A DNA stretch of 64,000 nt, taken from the NCBI GenBank assembly GCA_036961355.1, contig JBALVL010000005.1, positions 92,462 to 156,461 on the forward strand, written 5' to 3'. This DNA is from Motiliproteus sp036961355. Lineage in GTDB: Bacteria > Pseudomonadota > Gammaproteobacteria > Pseudomonadales > Balneatricaceae. Shown here piece by piece: positions 46,814 to 55,624 of this stretch. The position numbers were made by a program, and so were the translations under genes. How positions within the stretch are numbered: the first letter of the stretch is position 1; each line of letters starts with the position of its first letter. A model generated the notes under the pieces. It saw nothing but the letters and a program-made list of their open reading frames with translations. It was not told where the DNA came from and ran no database searches.

Positions 46814-46888
46814 AGCGTTGCTTAACTCTTTGTGTTAAATCGTAAAAATTACGGTCTGACGGATTGAACTAACCAATGGCCAAAGCGG

Positions 46889-47455
46889 TTAAGGCGCCAA
46901 CTGCTGATCAAGCACTTCGCACAACCAATGGCCGATAAAAATATGGGCTTCCTGAATCCGGGCAGTTTCATCACACGGAACAATCACCGACACATCGGCC
47001 AACTGCCCCAGTTTTCCGCCATCGCGGCCCAACAAGGTGGCCGTTTTGACACCCATCTGTTGTGCTTGTTCCACCGCCTTAATGATATTGCCGCTATTAC
47101 CCGACGTGCTGATACCGATCACCAGATCACCGGCGCGGGCCAATCCTTCAACCTGACGCGAAAACAGTGTCTCAAAGCTGTAGTCATTGCTGTGGGCGGT
47201 GATCAGCGACGTATCGGTGGTCAGTGCGATCGATGCCAGCGGGCCACGCTCGGCTTTGTAACGTACCATCAGCTCTGCCGCCATGTGCTGAGCATCGGCC
47301 GCGCTACCGCCGTTACCCATCCATAAAACCTTACCTCCGCCCCGCAGACAATCAAGCATCGCTTCGGCCAGACGAATCACATCAGGAGCCAACCCTTTCA
47401 CCTGTGCAAACGCTTGTTGATGCCGCTCGAACGCACTTTCATAGCTATTAATCAT
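46889..47455 (-). CDS. gmhA: Sedoheptulose 7-phosphate isomerase GmhA
   Basis: First committed step of LPS heptose synthesis. A 188-residue SIS-domain protein with GNGGSAADAQHMAAELMVRY and the STSGNSGNI phosphate loop, and the C-terminal HIFIGHWLCEVLD. The start at 47455 (MINSYESAF) fits family N-termini and has AAGAGAG upstream; a longer frame to 47491 does not add conserved sequence. It heads the minus-strand operon and is divergent from tRNA-Phe. Confidence 0.92.
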   Translation of the reverse strand: MINSYESAFERHQQAFAQVKGLAPDVIRLAEAMLDCLRGGGKVLWMGNGGSAADAQHMAAELMVRYKAERGPLASIALTTDTSLITAHSNDYSFETLFSRQVEGLARAGDLVIGISTSGNSGNIIKAVEQAQQMGVKTATLLGRDGGKLGQLADVSVIVPCDETARIQEAHIFIGHWLCEVLDQQLAP

Positions 47456-47549
47456 GCCGCCGACTCTCTTGAGGAGGGAAAAAGAATGCAAGTATATCAG
47501 AGCAATTATGGGACTGTGAAAAAGTCATGACATCAATTGAAACAGGGGC

Positions 47550-47578
47550 TTGACAGAATTAATTCAAACGGGCTTAAT
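47550..47578 (+). promoter_or_regulatory. Sigma-70 promoter of tRNA-Phe
   Basis: TTGACA (47550-47555), 17-bp spacer, CTTAAT (47573-47578), followed by the GC-rich discriminator ACGCGCCTC. A consensus -35 with a GC discriminator is usual for stringently controlled stable RNA genes. The mature tRNA begins 16 bp later. Confidence 0.7.
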
Positions 47579-47594
47579 ACGCGCCTCTTGTGTG

Positions 47595-47670
47595 GCCCGG
47601 ATAGCTCAGTCGGTAGAGCAGAGGATTGAAAATCCTCGTGTCGGCGGTTCGATTCCGTCTCCGGGCACCA
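47595..47670 (+). tRNA. tRNA-Phe (anticodon GAA)
   Basis: A 76-nt tRNA with CCA encoded. The acceptor stem GCCCGGA pairs with TCCGGGC, the D arm is GCTCAGTCGGTAGAGC, the anticodon stem-loop is GAGGA-TTGAAAA-TCCTC with GAA at its centre, and the T arm contains GGTTCGATTCC. Preceded by a strong promoter and followed by a terminator, so it is a single-gene transcript. Confidence 0.97.
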
Positions 47671-47678
47671 ATACTTTA

Positions 47679-47708
47679 AAGGCTTGCAGCTAGTTGCAGG
47701 CCTTTTTT
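47679..47708 (+). terminator. Terminator of tRNA-Phe
   Basis: The stem AAGGCTTGCA / TGCAGGCCTT (one G-T pair, short loop) lies 9 nt after the tRNA CCA end, and the run of six T starts at 47703 within the end of the stem. Confidence 0.85.
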
Positions 47709-48349
47709 GTGTCTTGCGTCTGTCGATATCGGGTCAGGGCTGGGTGCAACGACCGGACACTACCGTAAGTTTTTTGCTGCTGCTCTCGTTTTTTCTGTCC
47801 TTTAATAACTCTCATTCGTTACCTATTTCAGACGTGTCTGCTATGGCTGAGAAACTGTGCCTAGCCTGCTGTCGTCAATAGTTTCGGCTCCTTTGCAACG
47901 GTGTTCGCACCCCTCCAAATAGGGTGGTTGATACTATCTCTTGAGCCAAGAAAAACCCACTTATAAAAATTCACTAAGCCGAGTGTTCTGTACTCATAGA
48001 TGGCACGCCACCCACGCCTGCGGTTATGCCATCATTAATCAGCGCCATTTAGAACAGCTCTGCTCAAACGACTGAACGATTACTGGCAATGTGTACTGCA
48101 GCACGACAACGCGGCTCGGCTGAAAGCCAATCTCTTGCAAAACAGAGGCAGTCAAGACAAGCTTAATCGCGCATAGGCAAAGTCTGAGAGGTTGTCAGAG
48201 GCCAGTCTGTACCGCTTACGGTCGCTATAATTTTGATTTTTTTGTCGTTACCGCAGAGTTTATTATTATGCTCATGAACAGACCTGTTTCGGCATTTCAA
48301 CCAACAGCATTGAGCGACTCTCCACTACCTGCTGAGATCTTTCGATAGT
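47709..48349. other. 641-bp gene-poor region with a possible coding remnant
   Basis: No intact gene. Between 48001 and 48176 two short adjoining plus-strand frames look protein-like: one to a TGA at 48073 (…THACGYAIINQRHLEQL), the other from about 48060 to a TAG at 48174 (…LLKRLNDYWQCVLQHDN). Joined by a frameshift they would give about 58 codons. I do not recognise the protein, so this may be a decayed gene or chance. The last 100 bp before 48350 should hold the promoter of the lipoprotein gene. Confidence 0.35.
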
Positions 48350-48682
48350 ATGAATATTAAAAGACTACTCCCGTTTCTGTTTTGTATTTGTCTACCAGCC
48401 TGCAGCGGTCTATCGGTAAATGACGACAGACCTGACGCAGAAGTCGTTCGCCTCTATGATGATCACGAGCAAGTTAAAAACTGTCGATTCATCAAAGAGG
48501 TCATTGGCTCCGAAGGGCGTTGGTATAACTTCCTGTTTATCTCAAATAAAGATCTAATCCAAGGCGCAATCAACGACATAAAGAACCAAGCACGCGAACT
48601 CGGAGCGAATGCAATCCATGCACACCCCAATATGCTTTTCGGGACATCGGTTAGCATTTTAGGTCAGGCGTATGATTGCTAG
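48350..48682 (+). CDS. DUF4156-type lipoprotein
   Basis: A 110-residue exported lipoprotein: short basic N-terminus, hydrophobic core LLPFLFCICL, and lipobox LPAC with the lipidated cysteine at about residue 18. The mature part (VVRLYDDHEQVKNCRFIKEV and ARELGANAIHAH) matches the small DUF4156 family, outer-membrane-type lipoproteins without known function. Serine after the cysteine predicts outer-membrane targeting. It stands alone, followed by a shared terminator with dnaJ. Confidence 0.75.
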   Translation: MNIKRLLPFLFCICLPACSGLSVNDDRPDAEVVRLYDDHEQVKNCRFIKEVIGSEGRWYNFLFISNKDLIQGAINDIKNQARELGANAIHAHPNMLFGTSVSILGQAYDC

Positions 48683-48830
48683 AACACACATCGTTTCAGC
48701 GACACCAAGAACGAAACACCAGCGATAGAATCACACCTCTCACCTGCGGTTAAAGATCTTTTGAACCACTGCATCGATAACCGATGGAAAAGCGCCCCAC
48801 GTACCACTCTCCTGCAGTATAAATTACCCA

Positions 48831-48875
48831 AAAAAAGCCCCGGCAGGAGCAACTCCGTACCGGGGCGTTTTTTTT
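48831..48875. terminator. Bidirectional terminator between lipoprotein gene and dnaJ
   Basis: GCCCCGG (48837-48843) and CCGGGGC (48860-48866) form a strong stem with eight T downstream on the plus strand (48868-48875). Six A immediately upstream (48831-48836) give a T-tract for the minus-strand dnaJ transcript, which ends 30 bp away. Confidence 0.9.
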
Positions 48876-48904
48876 GTTTTTCAGAGCAGACTCAAATACC
48901 TGTC

Positions 48905-50032
48905 TTAATCCACGTCGAAAAACTTCTTCACACCGTCGAAGAAGTTGGTCTTCTTGGGTGAATGTTTCTCGTACTTCTCATCCAGCGTCGATTGGAACTC
49001 GCGCAGCAGCTCTTTCTGACGGCTATTGAGACTGACCGGAGTTTCGATCAGGATCCGGCACATCAGATCACCGGTAGCGCCACCGCGTACCGGTGGGACA
49101 CCACGACCGCGCAGGCGGAACATCTTGCCGGTCTGCGACTCGGCAGGAACCTTCAGTTTGACTCGGCCGTCGAGGGTGGGCACATCGATCTCACCGCCCA
49201 ACGTTGCATCAACAAAACTGACCGGTACTTCGCAGTAGAGATTGCGACCATCACGCTCGAAAATCGAGTGTTTACGCACCGCGACCTGCACAAAAAGGTC
49301 GCCTGCAGGACCGCCATGGGTTCCCGCTTCACCTTCACCGGCCAAACGGATTCGATCACCGGTATCGACACCCGGCGGAATCTTAACCGACAGCGTCTTG
49401 GTCTCTTCGGTACGACCGCGACCACGACAATCGGTGCAAGGATCGGACACGATAGAACCTTCGCCATGACAGGCCGGACAGGTCTGCTGAACCGAGAAGA
49501 ATCCCTGTTGCATCCGCACCTGGCCAACACCACCACAGGTGCCGCACGGCTTGGGCTTGGTACCGGCCTTAGCGCCGCTGCCATCGCAGGTATTACAGCC
49601 CACCAGCGTCGGGATGCGGATCTTCTTCTCGACACCGCGTACTGCGTCTTCAAGATCCAGTTCCATGTTGTAACGCAGATCAGCACCACGCTGTACCCGT
49701 GAACGGCCACGACCGCCGCCCTGACCACCGAAGATATCGCCAAACACATCGCCGAAGACATCACCGAAACCACCAGCTCCCTGACCGCCGCCACCACGCA
49801 TATTGGGATCCACACCGGCGTGGCCGTACTGATCATAGGCCGCTTTCTTCTGCGCGTCGGACAGAATCTCGTAGGCCTCATTGGCTTCTTTGAATTTATC
49901 TTCCGACGCTTTGTCGTCCGGATTACGATCCGGGTGATGCTTCATCGCCAGACGGCGGTAGGCTTTCTTGATATCACGGTCGGCAGCATCGCGAGACACG
50001 CCTAGGACTTCATAATAATCACGCTTGGACAT
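48905..50032 (-). CDS. dnaJ: Chaperone DnaJ (Hsp40)
   Basis: Co-chaperone that stimulates DnaK ATPase and delivers unfolded substrates. The 375 residues show the J domain with HPD (in KHHPDRNPDD), the glycine-rich linker (RGGGGQGAGGFG region), and four zinc-binding CxxCxGxG repeats (CNTCDGSG, CGTCGGVG, CPACHGEG, CTDCRGRG), followed by the C-terminal substrate domains. It lies 238 bp after dnaK on the same strand; a hairpin between them may reduce read-through. Confidence 0.97.
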   Translation of the reverse strand: MSKRDYYEVLGVSRDAADRDIKKAYRRLAMKHHPDRNPDDKASEDKFKEANEAYEILSDAQKKAAYDQYGHAGVDPNMRGGGGQGAGGFGDVFGDVFGDIFGGQGGGRGRSRVQRGADLRYNMELDLEDAVRGVEKKIRIPTLVGCNTCDGSGAKAGTKPKPCGTCGGVGQVRMQQGFFSVQQTCPACHGEGSIVSDPCTDCRGRGRTEETKTLSVKIPPGVDTGDRIRLAGEGEAGTHGGPAGDLFVQVAVRKHSIFERDGRNLYCEVPVSFVDATLGGEIDVPTLDGRVKLKVPAESQTGKMFRLRGRGVPPVRGGATGDLMCRILIETPVSLNSRQKELLREFQSTLDEKYEKHSPKKTNFFDGVKKFFDVD

Positions 50033-50186
50033 AACTCTTTGCTCGGTAAACGGCTTTTAATAAATCAGGCGGGTGACGATTATGGCCGTCGTGGCCTTAC
50101 TTATGAAAAACTGCTGGATAAAGGTCTGTAGCAGTTAGCGCTGTTTCGACTAACAACACGCCACCAGAACGGACCAGATACAGCAA

Positions 50187-50207
50187 CGCGGGAGACCGGC
50201 TCCCGCG
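50187..50207. terminator. Hairpin in the dnaK-dnaJ gap
   Basis: CGCGGGAG-ACCGG-CTCCCGCG forms a perfect 8-bp stem in the 238-bp gap (50033-50270) between dnaK and dnaJ. On the minus strand, the direction of transcription, no T-tract follows, so it is probably an attenuator or mRNA-processing hairpin that sets the dnaK to dnaJ ratio. No separate sigma-32 promoter for dnaJ was seen in the gap. Confidence 0.5.
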
Positions 50208-50270
50208 CTACTTTTACTATTTTTTCAGCAGCTTAGGCTGCAAGACTGTAATCAGTAACAGTTTAAACAG

Positions 50271-52193
50271 TTACTTCTTGTCGTCTTTAACTTCTTCGAA
50301 CTCGGCATCAACAACATCTTCTGCCTGGGCCGATTCCGCCTGGGCTTCTTCACCACCAGCAGCTTGCTCAGCCGTAGCGTCGGCGTGCATCTTCTGCGCC
50401 ACACCGGAGACCGCTTCGGTCAGCGCGACGGTCTTGGCTTCGATGTCGTCTTTGTCATCAGCCTTTACCGCCTCTTCCAGCGCCGTGATCGCAGCTTCAA
50501 TAGCCGCTTTCTCTTCGTCGCTAGCTTTGTCACCGGCTTCTTCCAGCGTCTTCTTACTGGTGTGGATCATGCCGTCAGCCGCGTTACGGGCTCCGATCAG
50601 CGCTTCGAACTTCTCGTCTTCGGCTGAATGCGCTTCAGCGTCGGCAACCATCTGCTCGATCTCGTCGTCCGACAGACCCGAAGAGGCCTTGATCACGATC
50701 GACTGCTCTTTACCGGTGGCCTTATCTTTGGCCGACACGTTGAGGATACCGTTGGCATCCAGGTCGAAGCTAACTTCAATCTGCGGCATACCGCGTGGTG
50801 CAGGCGGGATGTCAGCCAGATCAAAACGACCCAATGACTTGTTCTGGGTCGCTTGCTTACGCTCGCCCTGAACCACGTGGATAGTCACCGCGCTCTGGTT
50901 GTCGTCGGCGGTAGAGAACACCTGTGACTTCTTGGTTGGGATGGTGGTGTTCTTCTCGATAACCGCGGTAGCAACGCCACCCATGGTCTCGATACCCAGC
51001 GTCAGCGGGGTAACGTCCAGCAGCAGCACATCTTTCACTTCACCCGACAGAACAGCGCCCTGGATGGCAGCACCCATGGCAACAGCTTCGTCAGGGTTAA
51101 CGTCCTTACGCGCTTCTTTGCCGAAGAATTCTTTCACTTTCGCCTGTACCAGCGGCATCCGGCTCTGACCACCGACCAAAATTACGTCGTCGATCTCAGA
51201 AGCCGACAGGCCTGCATCTTTCAGTGCTTGGGCACATGGGGCGATCGTACGCTCCACCAGCGCCTCAACCAGAGACTCGAGCTTGGCGCGGGTCAACTTA
51301 ACGTTAAGGTGCTTAGGACCGCTTGCATCAGCAGTGATGTACGGCAGGTTAACGTCGGTTTGCTGGCTTGAAGACAACTCAACCTTGGCTTTCTCTGCCG
51401 CTTCTTTAAGACGTTGCAGCGCCAGCGGATCGGTGTGCAGATCGATGCCAGACTCTTTCTTGAAAGTCTCGGCAAGGTATTCGATCAGACGTGAGTCGAA
51501 ATCTTCACCACCAAGGAACGTATCACCGTTGGTCGACAGCACTTCAAACTGGTGCTCGTCATCCACTTCGGCGATCTCGATGATCGAGATGTCGAAGGTA
51601 CCACCACCCAGGTCATAAACAGCCACGGTGCTATCGCCACGCTTCTTGTCCATGCCGTAAGCCAGTGCAGCAGCGGTTGGCTCGTTGATGATCCGCTTCA
51701 CTTCAAGACCGGCGATCTTACCGGCGTCTTTAGTCGCCTGACGCTGAGAATCGTTGAAGTAGGCCGGGACGGTGATGACCGCTTCGGTGACCGACTCGCC
51801 CAGGAAGTCCTCAGCGGTCTTCTTCATCTTCTTCAGGATTTCAGCAGAAATCTGTGGCGGTGCCTGCTTGTTACCTTTGATATCAACCCAAGCGTCACCG
51901 TTGTCGGCTTCGCAGATGCCGTAAGGCACCATCTTGATATCTTTCTGTACCACGTCGTCTTTGAAGCGACGACCGATCAGCCGCTTGATCGCGAACAGGG
52001 TATTGGTCGGGTTGGTGACCGCCTGACGCTTGGCCGACTGACCAACCAGAATTTCGTCGTCGTCGGTGTAGGCGATGATCGATGGTGTGGTGCGATCGCC
52101 TTCGGCATTCTCAATTACTTTTGGCTTGTCGCCATCGAGTACTGACACGCAAGAGTTGGTGGTGCCAAGGTCGATACCAATTACTTTACCCAT
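50271..52193 (-). CDS. dnaK: Chaperone DnaK (Hsp70)
   Basis: Main cytoplasmic Hsp70. The 640-residue protein begins IGIDLGTTNSCV (nucleotide phosphate loop), carries the conserved AVYDLGGGTFDIS and VDPLTLGIET-type linker regions (LLLDVTPLTLGIET), and ends in the acidic EFEEVKDDKK tail typical of proteobacterial DnaK. The start at 52193 has ACGGAG before it; a frame extending 30 bp further is not part of the protein. Lies between grpE and dnaJ; preceded by its own sigma-32-type promoter. Confidence 0.98.
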   Translation of the reverse strand: MGKVIGIDLGTTNSCVSVLDGDKPKVIENAEGDRTTPSIIAYTDDDEILVGQSAKRQAVTNPTNTLFAIKRLIGRRFKDDVVQKDIKMVPYGICEADNGDAWVDIKGNKQAPPQISAEILKKMKKTAEDFLGESVTEAVITVPAYFNDSQRQATKDAGKIAGLEVKRIINEPTAAALAYGMDKKRGDSTVAVYDLGGGTFDISIIEIAEVDDEHQFEVLSTNGDTFLGGEDFDSRLIEYLAETFKKESGIDLHTDPLALQRLKEAAEKAKVELSSSQQTDVNLPYITADASGPKHLNVKLTRAKLESLVEALVERTIAPCAQALKDAGLSASEIDDVILVGGQSRMPLVQAKVKEFFGKEARKDVNPDEAVAMGAAIQGAVLSGEVKDVLLLDVTPLTLGIETMGGVATAVIEKNTTIPTKKSQVFSTADDNQSAVTIHVVQGERKQATQNKSLGRFDLADIPPAPRGMPQIEVSFDLDANGILNVSAKDKATGKEQSIVIKASSGLSDDEIEQMVADAEAHSAEDEKFEALIGARNAADGMIHTSKKTLEEAGDKASDEEKAAIEAAITALEEAVKADDKDDIEAKTVALTEAVSGVAQKMHADATAEQAAGGEEAQAESAQAEDVVDAEFEEVKDDKK

Positions 52194-52260
52194 TGTTTTG
52201 CTCCGTCTTACTGTCCGGCTCACAAGTTAGTGGCGGCCGGCTGATTCTTGATGATTAGCT

Positions 52261-52288
52261 ATATAGGTCTGATTGTTTCGGTTTCAAG
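52261..52288 (-). promoter_or_regulatory. Sigma-32 heat-shock promoter for dnaK
   Basis: On the minus strand CTTGAAA (52288-52282), 13-bp spacer, then ACCTATAT (52268-52261). The -35 is consensus and the -10 matches CCCCATNT at six of eight positions. It lies 68 bp before the dnaK ATG and would give dnaK transcription independent of grpE. Confidence 0.75.
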
Positions 52289-52354
52289 GGCTGTAATGAA
52301 TAACCGCTTAAAAAATGTACAAACAAAAACCTTCGAATTCTTTGCTTTTGGAAC

Positions 52355-52984
52355 TTAAGCTTTTTCGTCGATGCTCGGTGCAGTCGGCTTTTTAGCGCCG
52401 CCTTTGGAAACCATCACCATCGCTGGGCGAACCAGACGACCGTTGAGCTGGTAACCTTTCTGCATCACGTGCAGCACCGTGTTGGGCTCGACGTTATCGT
52501 TCTCAACCATCGTCATCGCTTGGTGCAGCTGCGGGTCAAACGGTTCATTTTGCGGATCAACAGTCTCAACGTTGAACTTCTTCAGCGCGGTGATGAAGCT
52601 TGTCAGGGTTAGCTCCATCCCTTCGCGGATCACTTTAACGTCGGCGTCGTCATTCTGCGCCGACTCAATGCCACGCTCCAGGTTATCGACCACCGGGATC
52701 AACTCTTCGGCGAACTTCTCCAGCGCAAACTTGCGCGCTTTGGAAACGTCCTGCTCGGCACGGCGACGGATATTCTGCGCATCGGCCTGCGCCCGCATCA
52801 CTTGGTCAGCAGCCTCGGTCAGCGCCTGCTGCGCCTGCTCCAGCTCCTGCTCAAGGTCACGCTGAGGTGTGTCGCTATTCTGCTCGGCCTCGGCGTTGTC
52901 AACCTGCTCAGCAGTCTCAACAGTCTGCTCAGGGCTAAGGGTGTCTTCGGATTGCGGCGCTTTGGCCTGGTCTTGATTTGCCAT
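52355..52984 (-). CDS. grpE: Nucleotide exchange factor GrpE
   Basis: Releases ADP from DnaK. A 209-residue protein with a disordered acidic N-terminus (residues 1-45, rich in Q and E), a long dimeric coiled coil (about 45-135, QALTEAADQVMRAQADAQNI and KFALEKFAEELIPVVDNLER) and the C-terminal beta wing (NTVLHVMQKGYQLNGRLVRP). The start at 52984 has TTGGAG seven bases upstream; a further 42 codons upstream are not GrpE. It heads the grpE-dnaK-dnaJ cluster. Confidence 0.95.
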   Translation of the reverse strand: MANQDQAKAPQSEDTLSPEQTVETAEQVDNAEAEQNSDTPQRDLEQELEQAQQALTEAADQVMRAQADAQNIRRRAEQDVSKARKFALEKFAEELIPVVDNLERGIESAQNDDADVKVIREGMELTLTSFITALKKFNVETVDPQNEPFDPQLHQAMTMVENDNVEPNTVLHVMQKGYQLNGRLVRPAMVMVSKGGAKKPTAPSIDEKA

Positions 52985-53050
52985 CGGTCTCTCCAAACTC
53001 GGCTGTGCTTGCTCTGGGCAAGGTCTGTCATAAGCTATTTCTGACCCCCT

Positions 53051-53078
53051 ATATGGGGATGGCCACAGCGGTTTCAAG
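53051..53078 (-). promoter_or_regulatory. Sigma-32 heat-shock promoter for grpE
   Basis: On the minus strand CTTGAAA (53078-53072), 13-bp spacer, CCCCATAT (53058-53051). Both boxes match the RpoH consensus fully. The promoter lies 67 bp upstream of the grpE ATG. Confidence 0.9.
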
Positions 53079-53147
53079 GCTAAATTTCTATCATCTGAGC
53101 CGATCGACAAACAGCATCAACAACGAGACTGGCGAGCCGCCAAAAAC

Positions 53148-53167
53148 TACTGTATAAATAAACAGAG
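53148..53167 (+). promoter_or_regulatory. LexA (SOS) box upstream of recN
   Basis: CTGT-N8-ACAG with an AT-rich centre (CTGTATAAATAAACAG, 53150-53165), close to the gammaproteobacterial LexA consensus and preceded by TA. It is 56 bp before the recN ATG, in the region separating recN from grpE. recN is a classical strongly induced SOS gene. Confidence 0.88.
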
Positions 53168-53223
53168 TTTTATCTCTATACCTGATATCACCTTCCCCGA
53201 ACAAGCCCCGCAAGGAGGCAACT

Positions 53224-54888
53224 ATGCTGACCCATCTGAGCATTCGCGACTTCACCCTGATCGACCAGCTTGAATTGGAACTCGACCAGGGAATGACCGT
53301 TATCAGCGGAGAAACCGGCGCCGGCAAATCGATCATGCTCGATGCCCTCGGTTTAGCGCTGGGCGACCGGGGCGATTCGGGTATGGTGCGGCATGGCTGC
53401 AAGCGCGCCGATATCAGTGCCAGCTTTGACCTGAGCCAACTTCCGCAGGCGCTGCAGTGGTTGCGCGATAACGAGCTGGATCAGGATCAGGACTGCATCC
53501 TGCGGCGGGTATTGGGCAGCAACGGTCGATCACGCGCTTACATCAACGGTCAGCCTGCACCGCTGCAGAGCTTGCGCGGGTTGGGTGAATTTCTGATCGA
53601 GATTCACGGTCAGCACGAACACCAGCAACTGCTCAAAAAAGACCACCACCGGGGCCTGCTCGACAGCTTTGGCGCACTGGAACCGCTGGGTGTCGAGGTC
53701 CGGCAGCAGTTTCGCCAATGGCAAACGCTGCAACAGCAACTCGAGACCTTGCGCAGTCGCAGCGACGAGCAGCACGCCCGCGAACAACTTTTGAGCTATC
53801 AGGTTCAGGAACTCGACCAGCTCGCACCCGCAGATGGCGAACTGCACAGTTTAGAGCAGCAACAGCAGCAGTTATCACACGCCGAAGAGTTAATGCAGAC
53901 CTGCGATACGGTTCGCCAGCGCACCACCGAAGATGACTCCGGCAACTGCGCCAGCCTGCTCAACCAGTGCCTACAACAACTGGCCGGACTCAACATCGAC
54001 AACAATGCGTTAAATAATACCAGCGAGATGCTCAACTCGGCGCTGATCCAGATCGAAGAGGCTTCGTCCGAGCTGAGCCATTTTCTCGACCGCACCGAGG
54101 TCAATCCACAACGACTGGCCGAGGTCGAAGAGCGGCTTAGCCTGCTCTTTCAGATCGCCCGTAAACATCAGGTAGAACCCGCCGAACTGGCCGGGCTACA
54201 CCAGCAACTGTCACAAGAGCTGGCGCAACTGAGCCTGGGCGACGAAGCACTGGAACAACTTGAGCAGTCGTGCAATCAGGCTGCAGAACAGTACCGCCAG
54301 CACGCCGATCAACTTAGCCAGCAACGTCAGACAACCGCTGCCACGTTGGAGCAACAGGTCAATCAACAGCTGGCGCAACTGGGAATGCCGGCCAGCTGTT
54401 TCGCCGTACGACTCAACCCGTGTGATGCCAAGGCTTACGGCCTGGAAGAGAGCGAGTTTCTGATCAGCACCAACCCAGGCCAACCTGCCAAGGCACTGAG
54501 CAAAGTAGCCTCCGGCGGTGAGCTGTCGCGGATCAGCCTGGCAATACAGGTGGTCACCGCACAGACCTCCAACACGCCGGTGCTGGCGTTTGACGAGGTC
54601 GATGTCGGTATCGGCGGAGCTATCGCCGAAGTCGTCGGGCGACTGCTGCGCGAGCTAGGTGGTTCCAGTCAGGTACTCTGTGTCACCCACCAACCGCAGG
54701 TCGCCTCCTGCGGCCATCACCATCTGCACGTCAGTAAGCAGCAACAAGACGATAGTGAAATCAACAGTACCCGCATCAAACAGCTAGGCAACGACGAACG
54801 GGTACAGGAGGTTGCACGCATGCTCGGTGGTATCGATATCACCCAGCGCTCGATCGACCACGCCGAAGAGATGCTGGCCCTGAGCTAA
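53224..54888 (+). CDS. recN: DNA repair protein RecN
   Basis: SMC-like ATPase in double-strand break repair. The 554-residue chain has a head-coil-head structure: Walker A GETGAGKS (29-36) with DALGLALGDRG after it, about 190 residues of Q/E-rich coiled coil in the middle, and the C-terminal half with the ABC signature ASGGELSRISLA and Walker B VLAFDEVDVG. The ATG follows an ideal AAGGAGG. Expected to be SOS-induced through the LexA box upstream. Confidence 0.95.
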   Translation: MLTHLSIRDFTLIDQLELELDQGMTVISGETGAGKSIMLDALGLALGDRGDSGMVRHGCKRADISASFDLSQLPQALQWLRDNELDQDQDCILRRVLGSNGRSRAYINGQPAPLQSLRGLGEFLIEIHGQHEHQQLLKKDHHRGLLDSFGALEPLGVEVRQQFRQWQTLQQQLETLRSRSDEQHAREQLLSYQVQELDQLAPADGELHSLEQQQQQLSHAEELMQTCDTVRQRTTEDDSGNCASLLNQCLQQLAGLNIDNNALNNTSEMLNSALIQIEEASSELSHFLDRTEVNPQRLAEVEERLSLLFQIARKHQVEPAELAGLHQQLSQELAQLSLGDEALEQLEQSCNQAAEQYRQHADQLSQQRQTTAATLEQQVNQQLAQLGMPASCFAVRLNPCDAKAYGLEESEFLISTNPGQPAKALSKVASGGELSRISLAIQVVTAQTSNTPVLAFDEVDVGIGGAIAEVVGRLLRELGGSSQVLCVTHQPQVASCGHHHLHVSKQQQDDSEINSTRIKQLGNDERVQEVARMLGGIDITQRSIDHAEEMLALS

Positions 54889-55034
54889 GCGGGGTTAAGT
54901 TGAACTGAGTAAGCTGGACGGGGTTAAATCGGACTGAGCCGATATTTGAAACATCCGCTCTCACCTGTAAAGCGGCCAGGCCAGCGCGCAAATAGCGAAC
55001 ACAACAATCAACATCGATCGCATCATGCCCAGCC

Positions 55035-55068
55035 CAAAACCAAACAAGCCGGCAATTGCCGGCTTGTT
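55035..55068 (-). terminator. Terminator of fur
   Basis: A perfect 26-bp palindrome (55043-55068, centre GCAATTGC) starts 26 bp beyond the fur stop codon. On the minus strand it is followed by a T-rich tail (TTGGTTTTGGG). Confidence 0.85.
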
Positions 55069-55094
55069 AAGATTCGATCATGCAGTGCTGCAGG

Positions 55095-55523
55095 TTACTC
55101 TTCTTTTTTGCAGCCACCTTCACAAACGCCGTACAGATAGACCGTACGGTCCGAAATGCTAAAGCCCAACTCGGAGGCGATCTGCTGTTGACGCAGGTTG
55201 AGCTGCGGATCGCTGAACTCTTTAACCCGTCCGCATTTCACGCAAACAATGTGGTCGTGTTTTTCATCGTCAGCCAACTCAAATACCGAATGGCCACCTT
55301 CGAAATGGTGCCGCACCACCAGCCCTGCCGTCTCAAACTGTGTCAGCACCCGGTAAACCGTTGCCAGTCCGACATCCTCACCGGATTCCATCAGAATCTG
55401 GTAAATTTTCTCGGCGCTCCAATGATCACCCTCACCGGCACGTTCAAGAATTTGATAGATCTTGACCCTTGGCAGGGTGACTTTTAGACCGGCTTTTCTA
55501 AGCTCTTGGTTTTCTACACTCAT
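55095..55523 (-). CDS. fur: Ferric uptake regulator Fur
   Basis: Iron-responsive repressor. The 142-residue protein has the winged-helix N-terminus (LRKAGLKVTLPRVKIYQIL, VGLATVYRVLTQFE), the histidine-rich metal site HHFEGGHSVFELADDEKHDH, the CVKCGR zinc motif and a C-terminal second cysteine pair (CEGGC). The likely start is ATG 55523 (MSVENQEL), the usual Fur beginning; ATGs 6 and 9 bp upstream are also possible. Divergent from bamE across 101 bp, the standard gammaproteobacterial pairing. Confidence 0.95.
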   Translation of the reverse strand: MSVENQELRKAGLKVTLPRVKIYQILERAGEGDHWSAEKIYQILMESGEDVGLATVYRVLTQFETAGLVVRHHFEGGHSVFELADDEKHDHIVCVKCGRVKEFSDPQLNLRQQQIASELGFSISDRTVYLYGVCEGGCKKEE

Positions 55524-55624
55524 GGTCATCACTGTTTGGCTGGAATTGCATCGGACACAACGCTTAGCTCAGAGGCCAGAATGCGTTATGATGCTGCGTT
55601 AAGTCTGATTGAAGCCGTATTCAA

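Noticed and set aside
47684..47881. 65-codon frame after tRNA-Phe
   Set aside because: It begins inside the tRNA terminator; low-complexity hydrophobic stretch but no ribosome site and no recognisable signal peptide plus mature domain.
49153..49881. 242-codon second minus-strand frame within dnaJ
   Set aside because: An out-of-frame shadow of dnaJ produced by its GC-rich glycine and cysteine repeats; arginine-rich translation without family character.
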